The notes beneath the pieces were generated by a model. It worked only from the letters and a program-made list of their open reading frames with translations, was not told the DNA's origin and made no database searches. From contig NC_087065.1 in NCBI RefSeq assembly GCF_963678635.1, forward strand, positions 33,357,679 through 33,421,678: 64,000 nt of DNA. The letters run 5' to 3'. Position numbers and translations under genes: made by a program. Below, one piece after another: positions 36,591-47,869 of the stretch (position 1 is the stretch's first letter; every line of letters starts with the position of its first letter). The stretch is from Symsagittifera roscoffensis. Taxonomy: Eukaryota; Xenacoelomorpha; Acoela; Convolutidae.

Positions 36591-36686
36591 AGAGAGTGGT
36601 GGGGAAAGAAAAGCGGTAATTTTGACATTAGTACCAAGTGTTGATAATTAGCGCACATTTATCCATCTAAAATTGCTCGCAAGAAA

Positions 36687-39600
36687 ATGTCAACAGGTAG
36701 ATAATTGCATTATACTGTTAGCTAACCGATATTCTGATGTTTTAAGATTCTTTTTCAGTATTCTTCGATATCTTTTTTTTAGTATTCTTCACTATTTATC
36801 GACCGCTTTTGGTTTTATTTCTTGCTGCTCTGAACTGCGTATAAATCTTTAAACAGTTAAATGACAGTAGTAGCAGTCTTGCATACATTTTTCTTTGCCA
36901 AGTGTGTAATATTTTTTGTTTGCTTGGTTTTATTTATTTCATTTTTACTTTTCAGTTGAAGCCATAATGACTCTGCGTAAGCGCATGGACTCCTTCCAAG
37001 AGGACCAGATGTCGGTGATGTCTAAGAAGCTGAGCCAACTGATGGAGACTGCGACCGAAGACGAAAAGGGTTTTTATGAGCGCAACTTCAAAGGCTTCCA
37101 GCAGCTCTATCAGCGCTTCCTTGATGAACGAAAGGCAGAGTCCATTGTATGGGATGAGATCACGCCCCTGCCGGAGGATTTCACGCTGAAGATGTCTGAA
37201 AATGTGGAAGTGCCAGAGAGTGAGAAGCGGGATCTGCTGAGCAAACTGGTGGTGTTGAAGTTGAATGGAGGATTGGGCACTAGTATGGGCTGTGTGGGGC
37301 CTAAGAGTGCAATCACTGTGAGGGGAGGCAGGACTTTCTTGGACATGACAGTGGAACAGATCTCGACCATGAACAGGGAGCATGACGTCAGCATCCCTCT
37401 GGTGCTGATGAACTCGTTCAACACGGATGAGGACACCTCGAACATACTGCGCAAGTACATTGCAGACAACGTCGACATCCATTCCTTCAACCAAAGCAAG
37501 TTTCCCAGAATCAACCAGGAAACGTTGATACCATTTGCAGAATCAGTCGACTCAAAGGTTCATTGCTTTTCGAGTAGTTTTAGAATTAAGGGGAGATTGT
37601 TTTCATTGCCTCAAACTATGGAGTATGAATAGTAGGTGGTCGACTTCTGATCTGTGAGAGTTAAAAATTAAAGTATCTTTGTAATATTTGGAGCCATAAT
37701 CTTATTGCATCTGGTATACTTTTCAGAGTGAGGTAATAATAAAACGTTTGTAGCAAGGTCTGTGGTGAAATCTTCTTTCCATCCTTTATTCTTCTGATCT
37801 ACTGGCGACTGGTTCATATCGTTTCACTTGCGAGCGAAAGTGTACTTGTAATCATGAACTAGACGTTTTTCCCGTATACCATTTTTCCTTCAAATCTGTA
37901 ATAAATTTTGACAAATCAGAATTTGCTTTACTATGGAACCTTAACATATCTCGTGTCTCCCTTCTCACTTGGTCCAGAGGTTAGATACCCGTTTTCTGAA
38001 CTGTAGGTTCAGTCACGGTCGCACCTTGTTTTTCTTCAATATCTATGGAGCGAAGTTTTTTTGGGATAACTTGAATTGTCAGACTCTTGTTTGATGACAT
38101 ATTTTTTGTTGTTTTTGGCTCATATGGGGTCTATCCAAGTATTTAAGGCTGAGTTGCCGCTCAGAAAATGATTTTGGAAGCTTTATTTAACGGGACAACT
38201 GGTGAAATTTATGAATGTTTTTTTTTGCCGTTTTTTTTCTAGAAAATATTTGCTTCGACTTGGTGGCTTCTGTCTCATTTTTGTCAGCTAGCTATCAATT
38301 CTATGTTTGTGTTGTATCGCAAGTGTTTCGGAGCTCAGCTTCGCCTCTATATATTTTTGTGCTTGAAAGATGTCTATCATTATCAGCTTTGGGTTTATTA
38401 AAGGCTCTTTCTTTTTCGGTGTATTAGCTGCGAGTTTTACTGCACAGGAATACGAGTTTTACCGTAATGCGACAACTCGCAAGAAAAAACAACTCGCAAT
38501 GAAAGACAACTCGCAATAAAAGACAACTCGCAATATACTCACCGCCGCAGTCGCGCCAACGTGTTGCGAGCTTGGCAACAGAGGGTAGGATTTATACGAA
38601 ATTTAGAGACGTTATTGCCGCGAAGCGGAAACTCGCGCATAGCGCGCCCACCGGCGACCTTGAACCGAGAATATAAAGTTTCCAAATAGCTTCGAAAACT
38701 TGCGAGCTGTCGCTTTCCTTATATTTTGCGAGTTGTCTTTTCTTGCGAATTGTGGCGGTACCGAGTCTTACTGCATATGGATTTTTCTCAAGGTATTTAT
38801 CCAGAAAGATAGAGCATTTGGAAACCCGAAACTTGTCTTTTGAGTGTAATTATATCTGTATAAACTATACTTGATTGGTTGGGGTGGGGGGGATCTAGTG
38901 TGCTATCACATCATCTATTTCATCCTCTGTTTCTGTTGTTGATCACCGATCGTTTCGTTAGAATTTTAGTGGTTTGGGATCATGATTGTGTCACCCTCGA
39001 TCCCACTGGAATCAAACAAGGTTGCATAAAAATCTATGTATATTCTCGATTGATTTAAATCCGATTTTTATTATTTTACCTTGATTTTTTCGATTTTTAT
39101 TGGAAACGTTTTTGTTTGAAAAATCAATTAATTTACGCAAAATTACTGATTCAGCATCCGAAAGAAGAACACAAGTTAACTATATTTTTCTATTCCAAGA
39201 CAATTTCTGAGGCTGGAATGGATAAATCCGAAGGTGCTGAAAAACTTTTCCAGTTAAAAGTATGCTATGAAGAGCTAAGTAGGTAACCAATGTAAATACT
39301 GCAAGGTGGGTTGTATGTTTACCGCGCACTCGGCAGGATAACACAAGGGTTGATTTTTTTGTTTTTTATTCTACGATTAAAATCCGATTTAAATCAAGTT
39401 GATTTTAATCATGCAACCCTGGAATCAAATGGTGACTCTGAGTACAAATCAGGGCGGATATAGGATTTTCTCGGGGAGAGGGGGTGGTTGTGTTGTGGTG
39501 AAAACTATAATATTCAGTCGTCCCAACTGCAATTTGCAAAATAAAACCAAAGATGGAACCTTTTTGGTAAATCCGCACCTGGTTCAAATAGAATCATTGA

Positions 39601-42470
39601 TTGTGGGTTGTTAACTTTCTCTTTGCAAGTCATGATTTAGCTTTGACATGATTTAACGCTTTTTAAAAAAAATTCGTCTTGGTTTTGAATGTGCATTATA
39701 TCGGCCTACTTGCCGACTTGCATTTTTAAGAGTTTTGGTTTTGTATCAGGGGTGGATCTAGGATTTTCTAGAGGGGGGGGGGCGGAAGTTTTTTGCTCGA
39801 CCTTTTTTTAGGTCGACCAAATTGATTTTCTGGGCTCTCCCAAAGCACTAAAAAGACCCTGTTTTTGCCAAAATTTCTGTGCCGCAGGCAAAGTTTTGAA
39901 AAGAACCGGCCAAAAAGGGCGTTTTCAGGCACGTTTTGGAGAATTTTACCAAAAAATCGCGTTTTTTCGGCGCGCGCTCCCCCCTGAAAATTAGTATATA
40001 TTGGCGCCTTTAGAAATTTTTTAAGGTCAGTCAGCCAAAAGTGGATATCTCAAAATAACACAAAGGGGGGACCCTTTGGGTCGGCATGGGGTCGAATCCC
40101 TGAGTGTGGTCGAACAGGGGCGGATTTAGGTCGAATCCCTAAATCCGCCCCTGTTTTGTATACCACATTAGTCTAATATCAAACAAAACTTTAAAAAAAC
40201 ATTAATCGCATTTATTTTGGCTGCATGTCTTTCAGTTTAAATTATATCGGTTTAAGCACCGACTTGTTTCTTTTCCAGCGGCTCTGTGAGCTTTCTTTGG
40301 GGTAGTCAAAATGAGGGAAAAAGTCAGAGCTGGCACATTGTCCTTCCCACTTCGTGAAGTAGTCGGAACAAAAATACCATACTCAGTCGAAAATATATGA
40401 GCCTAAAATATCAATGGTTCGAATTCCATAATAGCCGAAGTTCCTGTCTGACAGAATCAGTGACAATGCTGATAACTCACTTTAAAAGCAATCTTTTTCC
40501 CTTTCGTTTTTCATTATTAAACAAGAAAGTGTAGTGTAATAGTATGACTCTTACTTTTTTCCCATCAAACTCACAAATAAAAGGGCTTATTTGGGGGCAA
40601 TGTTGCTATATCAAGAACTGTAACGGTAGAAATATCATAGTCTGTTTTTGCGTAATTGATGTCTAGCGTTTGCCGTTCGCCAAGCGAAGGTGTCAATCAT
40701 AAAAGAGCTTCTTAATCTACCGGTCTGAGATTCAATGCCCCACTTAGCACTAGTTTTATGTAGATTTGGTGGTATCTTTGCTGTATATCATTGGCAATTT
40801 ATTAGCATCTGTAGCTGCTTTATTGCTGGCTAGTGTTAGGAAAGTTTCAATGGCCCGTTGCGCAGATGCGAAAATGTGAGACTTCAAATTTCGAGGTTGT
40901 AGGTTCGAATCCGAATCATAGCAAAAGTTTTACTAATTCGAGGTTTGTTTCCACGTATTTCACTTTATAGAGCTGCGCATCTGTAGTTTTTTTTCTGTAG
41001 TTCGTGTATATATTTATTTTATCTAGTTGAAGTGACAAAGGAATGAAAGAAATGGGTTGGAAGATTTTTTGGAGAACTACTAATAATTTCTGATATGATA
41101 GATGATTTCCGTTCTAGACATGCCAGTCAGGTGCAAAACTACGCTTCGCTTATTAGTTGATATCAATTTTTGATTTTTTCTCAATAATCCGATCAGTTAT
41201 GACTAATTTTGATAATTCAAATAAGAACGGCCATCACTATTGCCCTATTATAGGTGAATTTTTGTTGAACACGATGGTGACAAGGTCAATGTTTTCAGTT
41301 GACGTTACTTTCTTCGCATGTTTGGCTTTTGTAGTTTTCCCTCCGAAAGTTATAGATCGATATTTCATCGCCATTTGGTTGTCGATGCCCTCATTGCTGT
41401 GGGTTTAGTACTACTTGGTTGAATTCCTTGAAACCTAGATGCGATTAAAACTCAATTTATATGTTATATGGTGTTTTCAAAGCTTAAGAGTGTCGAGAGT
41501 GTGGTGATTTTGCAGGTGGAGAAGGAGGGTTGGTATCCGCCCGGCCACGGAGATCTCTACCAGTCGTTCTACAACTCGGAGCTGATCGATCGACTCATAG
41601 AAGAGGGCAAGGAGTACGTGTTTGTATCCAATGTGGACAACTTGGGCGCGACCGTGGATGTGTCCATTCTGTACCAACTCATGAAAGAGGGCATTGACTT
41701 CGCCATGGAACTCACCGACAAGACCCCGAGTGACGTGAAGGGAGGGACACTCATCAGATACAGGGTACAACATTTGTTTGTGCTTTCTCAATCAGAGGTA
41801 CTTTGGGCAAATTCTTAAGTCATGACTGTTTTTGTTTTAGAATGAGATCAGGCTGCTGGAGATTGCTCAAGTGCCTCCTGAGCATATCGACGACTTCAAG
41901 TCAGTGAAGAAGTTCAAGCAATTCAACACGAATAATCTGTGGATGAAGTTGTCCTCGATGAAGAAGGTGGTAGAGAGCGAGAAAGTAGATCTGGACATCA
42001 TTCTCAACCAGAAGACACTGGCGGATGGGCGAAAAATTATCCAGCTGGAGACTGCAGTTGGAAGTGGCGTGAAGTGCTTCGAGAAATCAGTCGGACTGCA
42101 TGTAAACCGAGACCGATTCTTGCCAGTGAAAACGACCTCTGACCTGCTCCTCGTGATGTCCAACATCTACGCGGTCAAGAGTGGAAACCTTCTCATGTCT
42201 GAGAAGAGAATCTTTGGAACGACACCTCTTGTCAAACTAGGCCACGAATTCGCTAAGATGGCCAAGTTTAATAAGCGAATCATGGACATCCCAAACCTGA
42301 TCGACCTGGATCACCTGACGGTATCTGGAGACGTGACCTTTGGGAGGAATGTTGTCCTGAAGGGAACTGTCATTATCATCGCCAACCACGGAGAGCGAAT
42401 CGATATCCCTACAGGCGCAGAGCTGGAAAACAAAATTGTATCTGGTAACTTGAGGATCCTGGACCACTAG
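36687..42470 (+). CDS. UGP2: UTP-glucose-1-phosphate uridylyltransferase (UGP2), four exons, 496 aa
   Basis: Makes UDP-glucose from UTP and glucose-1-phosphate in the cytosol, feeding glycogen, glycosylation and UDP-sugar pathways. Exons: 36687-36696 (ATGTCAACAG, proposed), 36956-37557, 41516-41764, 41841-42470; all introns GT-AG. Joined, they match UGP2 end to end. The nucleotide-binding LNGGLGTSMGC and PLVLMNSFNTDEDT are in exon 2, WYPPGHGDLYQSFYNS and VSNVDNLGATVD plus the VKGGTL strand in exon 3. FNTNNLW, LETAVGSGVKCFE and the C-terminal beta-helix with KGTVIIIANHGERID and NKIVSGNLRILDH are in exon 4. Length is close to the human 508 aa. Start: the 10-nt first exon joins in frame (MSTVEAIM), but translation could instead start at 36967 (MTLRKRM). 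The second intron (37558-41515, donor AAG|GTTCAT) is loaded with MITEs and SINEs. Confidence 0.93.
37830..38035 (+). repeat. tRNA-derived SINE in UGP2 intron 2
   Basis: TTGTAATCATGAACTAGACG, CTTCAAAT, GGAACCTTAACAT, CACTTGGTCCAGAGGTTAG (A box) and GTAGGTTCAGTCACGGTC (B box). It aligns in order with 12478-12665. Confidence 0.6.
38428..38776. mobile_element. GC-richer inverted-repeat element (MITE candidate)
   Basis: Four direct copies of (A)ACAACTCGCAA at 38470-38535 are matched by inverted copies at 38733-38760 (TTTTGCGAGTTGTCTTTTC, TTGCGAATTGTGG). Outer parts CAGGAATACGAGTTTTACCG and, inverted, CAGTAAGACTCGGTACCG give an imperfect terminal repeat of about 50 bp. The centre is CG-rich (CGCGCATAGCGCGCCCACC), unlike the surroundings. 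No clean target-site duplication found. Confidence 0.5.
39017..39421. mobile_element. hAT-like MITE 1 with perfect 8-bp target duplication
   Basis: Left end CAAGGTTGCATAAAAATC, right end GATTTTAATCATGCAACCCTG (inverted repeats), with GATTTAAATC-rich subterminal DNA. It is flanked by GAATCAAA at 39009-39016 and 39422-39429. An 8-bp duplication and CA(R)GG ends fit the hAT superfamily. 405 bp, no coding capacity. Confidence 0.8.
39450..39581. mobile_element. hAT-like MITE 2 (132 bp)
   Basis: Left CAGGGCGGATATAGGATTTT, right TAAATCCGCACCTG. Flanks GTACAAAT (39442-39449) and GTTCAAAT (39582-39589) match at 7 of 8 bases. The left end is shared with MITE 3 (CAGGGGTGGATCTAGGATTT), so they belong to one family. 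It begins 20 bp after MITE 1's duplication. Confidence 0.75.
39747..40153. mobile_element. hAT-like MITE 3 with perfect 8-bp target duplication and snapback right end
   Basis: Left CAGGGGTGGATCTAGG, right CCTAAATCCGCCCCTG, flanked on both sides by TTTTGTAT (39739-39746 and 40154-40161). The right end contains an extra copy of the left terminus at 40115, forming an 18-bp perfect hairpin with a 7-base loop (40113-40130 / 40138-40155; the last two bases fall in the flank). The interior includes a G tract and CGGCGCGCGCTCC. A related 3' part occurs at 57400-57515. Confidence 0.85.
40780..40985 (+). repeat. tRNA-derived SINE, most complete copy
   Basis: Order: TTGGCAATTTATTAGCATCT, GTAGCTGCTTTATTGCTGGC, TAGTGTTAGG, GATGCGAAAATGTGAGAC, B box GTAGGTTCGAATCC, ACTAATTCGAGG, TTTCACTT-ATAGAGCTG. 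The same order appears at 47400-47595. A-box match is weak. Confidence 0.6.
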
Positions 42471-43699
42471 CGTGTAACTAAGGCAGCTAAAAAATATTTG
42501 AATTAGCAAAGGCTTTGAACACATTTTTTGAATTGTAAACAGGCGTGCACTCTGCCAGTGCTGACAATGAAATGCATCGGAGTGATGTTAATTCTTAGCA
42601 ATACTATTTGGATTATTGAGTTGGTTTAAACCCGAGTTGACATTGACTGACTACGCTAATGAACTGTACTGGTATTATGCTCATCGTGGTGCTCTTCAAT
42701 AGTTTGTAAAGTGTGTATTGTTTTGGAGCCCGCTTTTTCCAAGTAGGGATGCAATTTGTATCATAAGGAGCTGGCATAGTATATTTGAACAACTATCCTT
42801 TTGTAAAGGAGATTTATTTGCACTTTCACTACTTGATAAATTAAGCTTATAATTGGATGAATTGTTCTATGAACTAAAGTCGATTTACAAAATACTCTTT
42901 ACCAAGTTCAATTTAATTAAATTAATAATGTTTGATTGTCTCGTTATTTCAGCATTTCGTCCGACTTCTAGAACTTTTGATTTAGGTCTGGACTTGACAG
43001 AACTTGAAATATGCAGAAGCAATTTTTGTTTTTGAGTTTCTAGACCCTTTATTATTCCTTATGGGACGTAGATAGTCAACATAACTCAGATAATGACTTC
43101 GGTGATTTCGACTGTACACGATAATGGGCATTTGTCTGCTATGCAAAATCTGTTTTTCTTGTTTCGAAAGAATTTTTGCTGACTATTAGCGCTATAAATT
43201 CGACTGTAGTAATAGTCTTTGTTATAGTTTCGTCTCTGTGATTTGTCTACTGGGATCTGATTGTCGTAAGTTGTCTTCGAATATTCGGTGAGTTTGTGTC
43301 GGTGTGTGGGGGGGGGGGGGGCAGGGGGTCTTTTTATAAAAAAGCAATCGTTTGGTTATTTCAAATAGCTTACAGTGTGGCGTCATTGAAAAAAATTGCT
43401 ACAAATGTTCAGAGATAGGATGGAACTTAAAGAAATTACTGTGAGCGACTGTTTTAGGCTTGGTAAAGAAATACCATACAAATCAAGACCTCTTGTCTTT
43501 CATTCCATCTTGGCATCATAAACTTATTTTCTGTCAAAGAGTTTATGAATTAGAACGAAAGGAAAGTTCTGAAATATAGTTACGATTTGAGTTCTTTGAT
43601 GAAAAAAGAAAAATCAGAATTCAAAATAAAGGCGGGAAGCACAATTGACTGCGACAAAGAGGTTCAATCTGAGTATGATCGAATTCTTGGTAAAATGAA
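42471..43699. other. UGP2 3' flank and intergenic DNA
   Basis: No canonical AATAAA close to the stop was recognised. It contains a run of 15 G (about 43308-43322) with neighbouring GGGGG and otherwise anonymous AT-rich sequence. No gene seen. Confidence 0.4.
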
Positions 43700-46560
43700 C
43701 TCTTCCTCATGACTACTAAATGACATAAAACTTTTGTCACTTAATTGCAGATCAATTTTAACAATTGAACGGAAAATCAAGCTGGACAATTTATTGCGAA
43801 TCCATCAACCTGACATTGTTGCCCTAAGTGAAACATGGTTGGATAAACATATTGAAAATACTGCAGTCTTCTGCACAGATGTATATGAAGTAATTCACCG
43901 TTCTGATAGGAAAACTGGACCTCAAGGAGGAGTCCTAATTGCGGTTGAAACCTCATCTAAACTTAATATCATCGATGATCAATCAGTTATTTTTTACTTT
44001 GGTTCATATTTGTTTGTGAAACTGAATAACCTAATGCAGCCATTTACAATCCACCGCATGACAGTCCTTATACTCTAAACGGAATTTTACTTGAAAATTC
44101 TTTGAGTGAAGTGAACAAACAACTCAACGTTCATATGGTAGAATCTAACCTTAACACAACGCGTATGGTGGACTCTAACCTGAACGATTTTATGCGGTGA
44201 TCTGCTTAACTTCAGTTGTTTAGAATATTTTATCAAGTGATGACCAATGTGTATCCAGTTTTTTTGTGAAATAATTGCGAAGTTCAATCTTGGTTTTCTG
44301 TCAGATAATGATTTTGTACAGCGAGACGCATTATTAACAGACAATCCTTTTTTATGTAATAACTTCGAAAGAAACCAAAGCTTCTCAGATCATCCTGCAC
44401 TTTCCTGTCAAATAGCATTTGAAATTGAAACGGAATAGATAAATATAAATGGTTACTGGATCCTTAAAGCAGACTCCGAATCATTGCGTTTGTTTTAGTT
44501 AAACAACAGACTTCATTGCTCGAATGATGCAGATTGAATGCTGGAAACGTTCTCTGGGTTGTATTATCAAGCCGTAAACAAATATATTCCAAAAAAGACA
44601 ATTCGTCACTCTAAACATAATTATTCTGACGAGAAAGTAAAACGCTGCAAGCAATAATTGAATGATTCTTAAGAACTAGACAAGGCCGTTTATTTAGAGG
44701 CAATGAAAGACTTCGTTTAAAATTGACTTACAAATTTTTCAGATCGATAAATGGAAAGGCTTAAGTACCCAGTAAAATGTCATACAAGAATACCCGCTTT
44801 TGCTCTGATTTTGCATTCTGTCAGGCTTTTAACGAGTTTTTTGCATCTGTTTACAAAATAGACAACGAAACATTGGATGTTCCAAGCGAAAGTCTTTTTC
44901 CATGAATATAATTATCAGATAGTTTCGTTTCGCAATGCGAAATTCTTAACGAATGGAGTAAATGCAAATCAGGAACAAATTCAGTTGATGGTGTATCTCC
45001 TAACATATTAATTTTCGTCTCACTGTTCTGTTTCATTGATATTGTTGAACTGCTTAATTGCATAGTCAGTAATAAAGAGTTTCCAGTTATCTGGTAAATA
45101 GCACACATTAATACTTTATACAAAAAAGCTTCTCGTATGAACATTGAAAATTACAGGCCCATTTCATTACTTCCTGCACTCGCCCTAGTAATTGAACGAG
45201 TTTCATATAACAAGATAAAAGGGTTCATTCAAAGAAAATTGTAAAAACCAACATGTATTTCGAAAACATCATTCGACTGTGACAAACCATATTGAACACT
45301 GCAAAAATTGATCCCTGTGGACCACCACTCGTTATATTGCGGATATGAGACAATGTATTACAAAGAAAAACTATTTGTTGTCTGTCTATGAGATCTGATG
45401 GAAAAAATTGAAGAAACTCATGTTCGAAGCCTATTTTGGCAAGCTTGTATAAAATGATGTTATGGCTAATAGTCGAAAGCTTTTGCAATATCTAAAAATA
45501 GCGTGAGAGGTAATTCTCCTTGTTCTGATTCCTTGTATACAACATCATAGTACAATGTGTGGTAGTCCGCAGGGATCAATTTATGCAGTGTTCGTGTTTT
45601 CTATATATATAAATGAAATGCCAGACATTATTGACAACTTTTTCCTTTTATATGCTGATGATACCAAAATTATTGGAAATTGGTTTGACCTTTCTTCGAT
45701 TCAAACAGATATAAACAATGTAATCACCTGGGCAGCAGAAAACAGAATTGATTTCAATTTTGACAAATCTGAACAAATTAGCTTTCAAAAATCAAACAAG
45801 CGATATCCTTTAAGCGATCTTTCATCTATTAATGGAGAACAAATAGCTTCAAAAGACACATTGGAAGACCTTAGTGTTTGGTGCAATTCAAAATGTCATG
45901 GATATACCACATAACCGAAAGACTTTCAAAAGCAAACGTGCATTTTAATTAGATCAGATCATCTTCGCCAAACTCACTCAGTAGCTCTGTCCGGGTTTCG
46001 TTTTCATACTATCGATATTTTTTTGCATCTCCAGTTTGGTTTGCGAAATGAAACCAATGTAAGTGAATAGGAAATTTTCAACGACAGTGCTCTGAATAGT
46101 GTTTCAAAAACATGAATTAAATGATGAGGATTAAGTTTTTTACTTTAATAAAAGCAAACTGTTGCCAATTTCACTGACGTTATTTAAAAACAATTTAATT
46201 TAGCTGAATAACCTTTTTAAGAACGAGTTGCCGATAAATGGACAATCGACAAGGGCCCTGATTCAAATCGAATGGGAAACAAGACGTTTACGAGAATGCA
46301 AATGATAACACGGAGCAAACTTTGTAAAATTTATTTTACCGTATAGCAGAAATGTCAAACACCCTCGCGAAATCGAACAATTTGCCTGGCTATTATCGTT
46401 TTCAAGAACCTGTAGTCTTTAGAAAGAATTTGAACCTGTTATTGTTTGACAAACTACGAACATTTAATTACTTGATTTATCCAGAGTCATGGTTTTTAAG
46501 TTTAATTTATTAACTTTGTTATCAATGACTAAGAGCAACTAATCCCCGCCTTGCGGGTTT
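43700..46560 (+). mobile_element. jockey/CR1-like LINE, decayed and internally inverted
   Basis: An AP-endonuclease N-terminus at 43731-44076 (LSLNCRSI, DIVALSETWLD, GPQGGVLIAVE) is followed, after a broken stretch, by RT blocks. Those are GTNSVDGVSPNIL (about 44960), ENYRPISLLPAL (about 45150), HSTVTNHI (about 45270), GSPQGSIYAVFVFSIYINEM and LLYADDTKIIG (45555-45680). The C-terminal region reaches about 46500. Many stops and frameshifts; no intact frame longer than 120 codons. Confidence 0.75.
45329..45556 (-). repeat. inverted RT segment inside the LINE
   Basis: On the minus strand this piece reads VVYKESEQGELPLTLFLDIA, KAFD, SHNIILYKLAKIGFEHEF and LSHIRNITSGGPQGSI, exactly the RT part missing from the + strand between HSTVTNHI and GSPQGSI. 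It is bounded by inverted arms at 45294-45328 and 45557-45593 (about 35 bp, CAGGGATCAATTT core). A minus-strand gene is therefore not present. Confidence 0.7.
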
Positions 46561-47395
46561 AATTAAATCTTATTATGATTTTTATTGATTCGAATTGGTT
46601 TTCGATTGAGATGTGACTTCTCTCTGCAACGATATGAATACGTGCTTCCTTCTTATTCGTAATAATTGAAATGCGATCGAAAAAAAATTGAACTTATTAG
46701 CATTATAGTTCAAAATTGAGTAATTTTTTTAAAACTCCGATAAGAGAGTTAATTAATGTATTGGCTTTGACACCTCGACCACAAAATGAGTCACAAAGGT
46801 ACAATTTTACGATATCCATTTTTGAACCAACTGTCCTGAAATTTTATAAAAGCCCCTATATATACACTAATGATTGTGTTATTGTAGCTTTTTTGGTACA
46901 GTGCTACCAAACCACGGGTTTTTCTTAAACGGCAATAAGTTTTTGTCTAATTGGAGTTAGGTTTGAAATTTTTGTAACTGAGTTGTGAAAATTTGAGAAA
47001 TTGTTTACATGAGTTCTCAAATTTTCAGGCCCACAGATTTTTGATCGGATTGACAGTTGTTTACACTTGCGAAGCCAGTGTATTAATACGAACCTTTTTT
47101 CCCAACCTAAGGCGCAAATAAAAGTGCTACTTTTGGTGGCATTTTTGAATCGGTAGGCTGCGGAATGTCATATGTGCTTCAACATTTAATTAATAAAAAG
47201 TTAACACAGCTGATGTTTCTTAAATTCATCAAATGAGCCGAAAAAAGTTAATGGTTTCAAACGGCAATACAATGATAAAAAGCTTGATTTCTGAGGTTTT
47301 TCAAATCAATGTATCTCGCAATTTTTTCGTAATGCATAATTTATACATGATTTGGTTTTATTGTGTCTTTTTGTATTTGTTACCCCTTTTGCCTT
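46561..47395. other. intergenic AT-rich stretch
   Basis: Only short low-complexity frames; no recognisable feature apart from A/T runs. Confidence 0.3.
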
Positions 47396-47399
47396 ATCG

Positions 47400-47595
47400 A
47401 ATTGGCAATTTTTTACATATGTAGCTTGGTTATTAGTAGCTAGTGTTTGGGCAATTTATGCATCCGCGGTTGAGTGGTTAGAGCGTGAGACAAAAAGCTG
47501 CAGTGTTGCAGATTCGAATCCTATACGTAGCCGAGGTTTCGCTAGTTCGAGGCTTTTTGCTACTTTTTCTGATTTCACTTGATAGAGCTGCTTTT
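47400..47595 (+). repeat. tRNA-derived SINE with A and B boxes
   Basis: GGTTGAGTGGTTAGAGCGTG (A box) and GCAGATTCGAATCCTATAC (B box) at normal tRNA spacing, but the acceptor stem does not pair. The flanking head and tail match 40780-40985, including TTTCACTTGATAGAGCTGC. Confidence 0.65.
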
Positions 47596-47869
47596 AGTCG
47601 TATTCTCGTTAAAGATTTTTGTATTTTATTTGCTCCTAATTTTTTTAAATCTTTTTCTGATTTATGTAATGATGCCGAAATGTTAGAACACTTTTTTTGC
47701 AGTCATTATCGAAATTTCGTTTGTCTCATACTGCTTCGTTCTAGTGTACACTTTATTCATGTTTCTACTAGCGCAAGTTATTTAGGTCCAAGTGATGTAA
47801 AAAAAAATAGATTGATATTTTTTGGTTTTCTGCAGGCCAGGAGATTTGATGTCTTTTTAAGCGTTCGAT

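Noticed and set aside
36952-37514. minus-strand frames of 180 and 134 codons opposite UGP2
   Set aside because: Shadow frames of the GC-richer UGP2 exon; the + strand matches UGP2 throughout.
45225-45488. minus-strand RT-like protein as a separate element
   Set aside because: It supplies exactly the segment missing from the + strand LINE, so it is an inversion within that element.
47455-47530. tRNA gene
   Set aside because: A and B boxes are present but the acceptor and anticodon stems do not pair, and the flanks are shared with other SINE copies.
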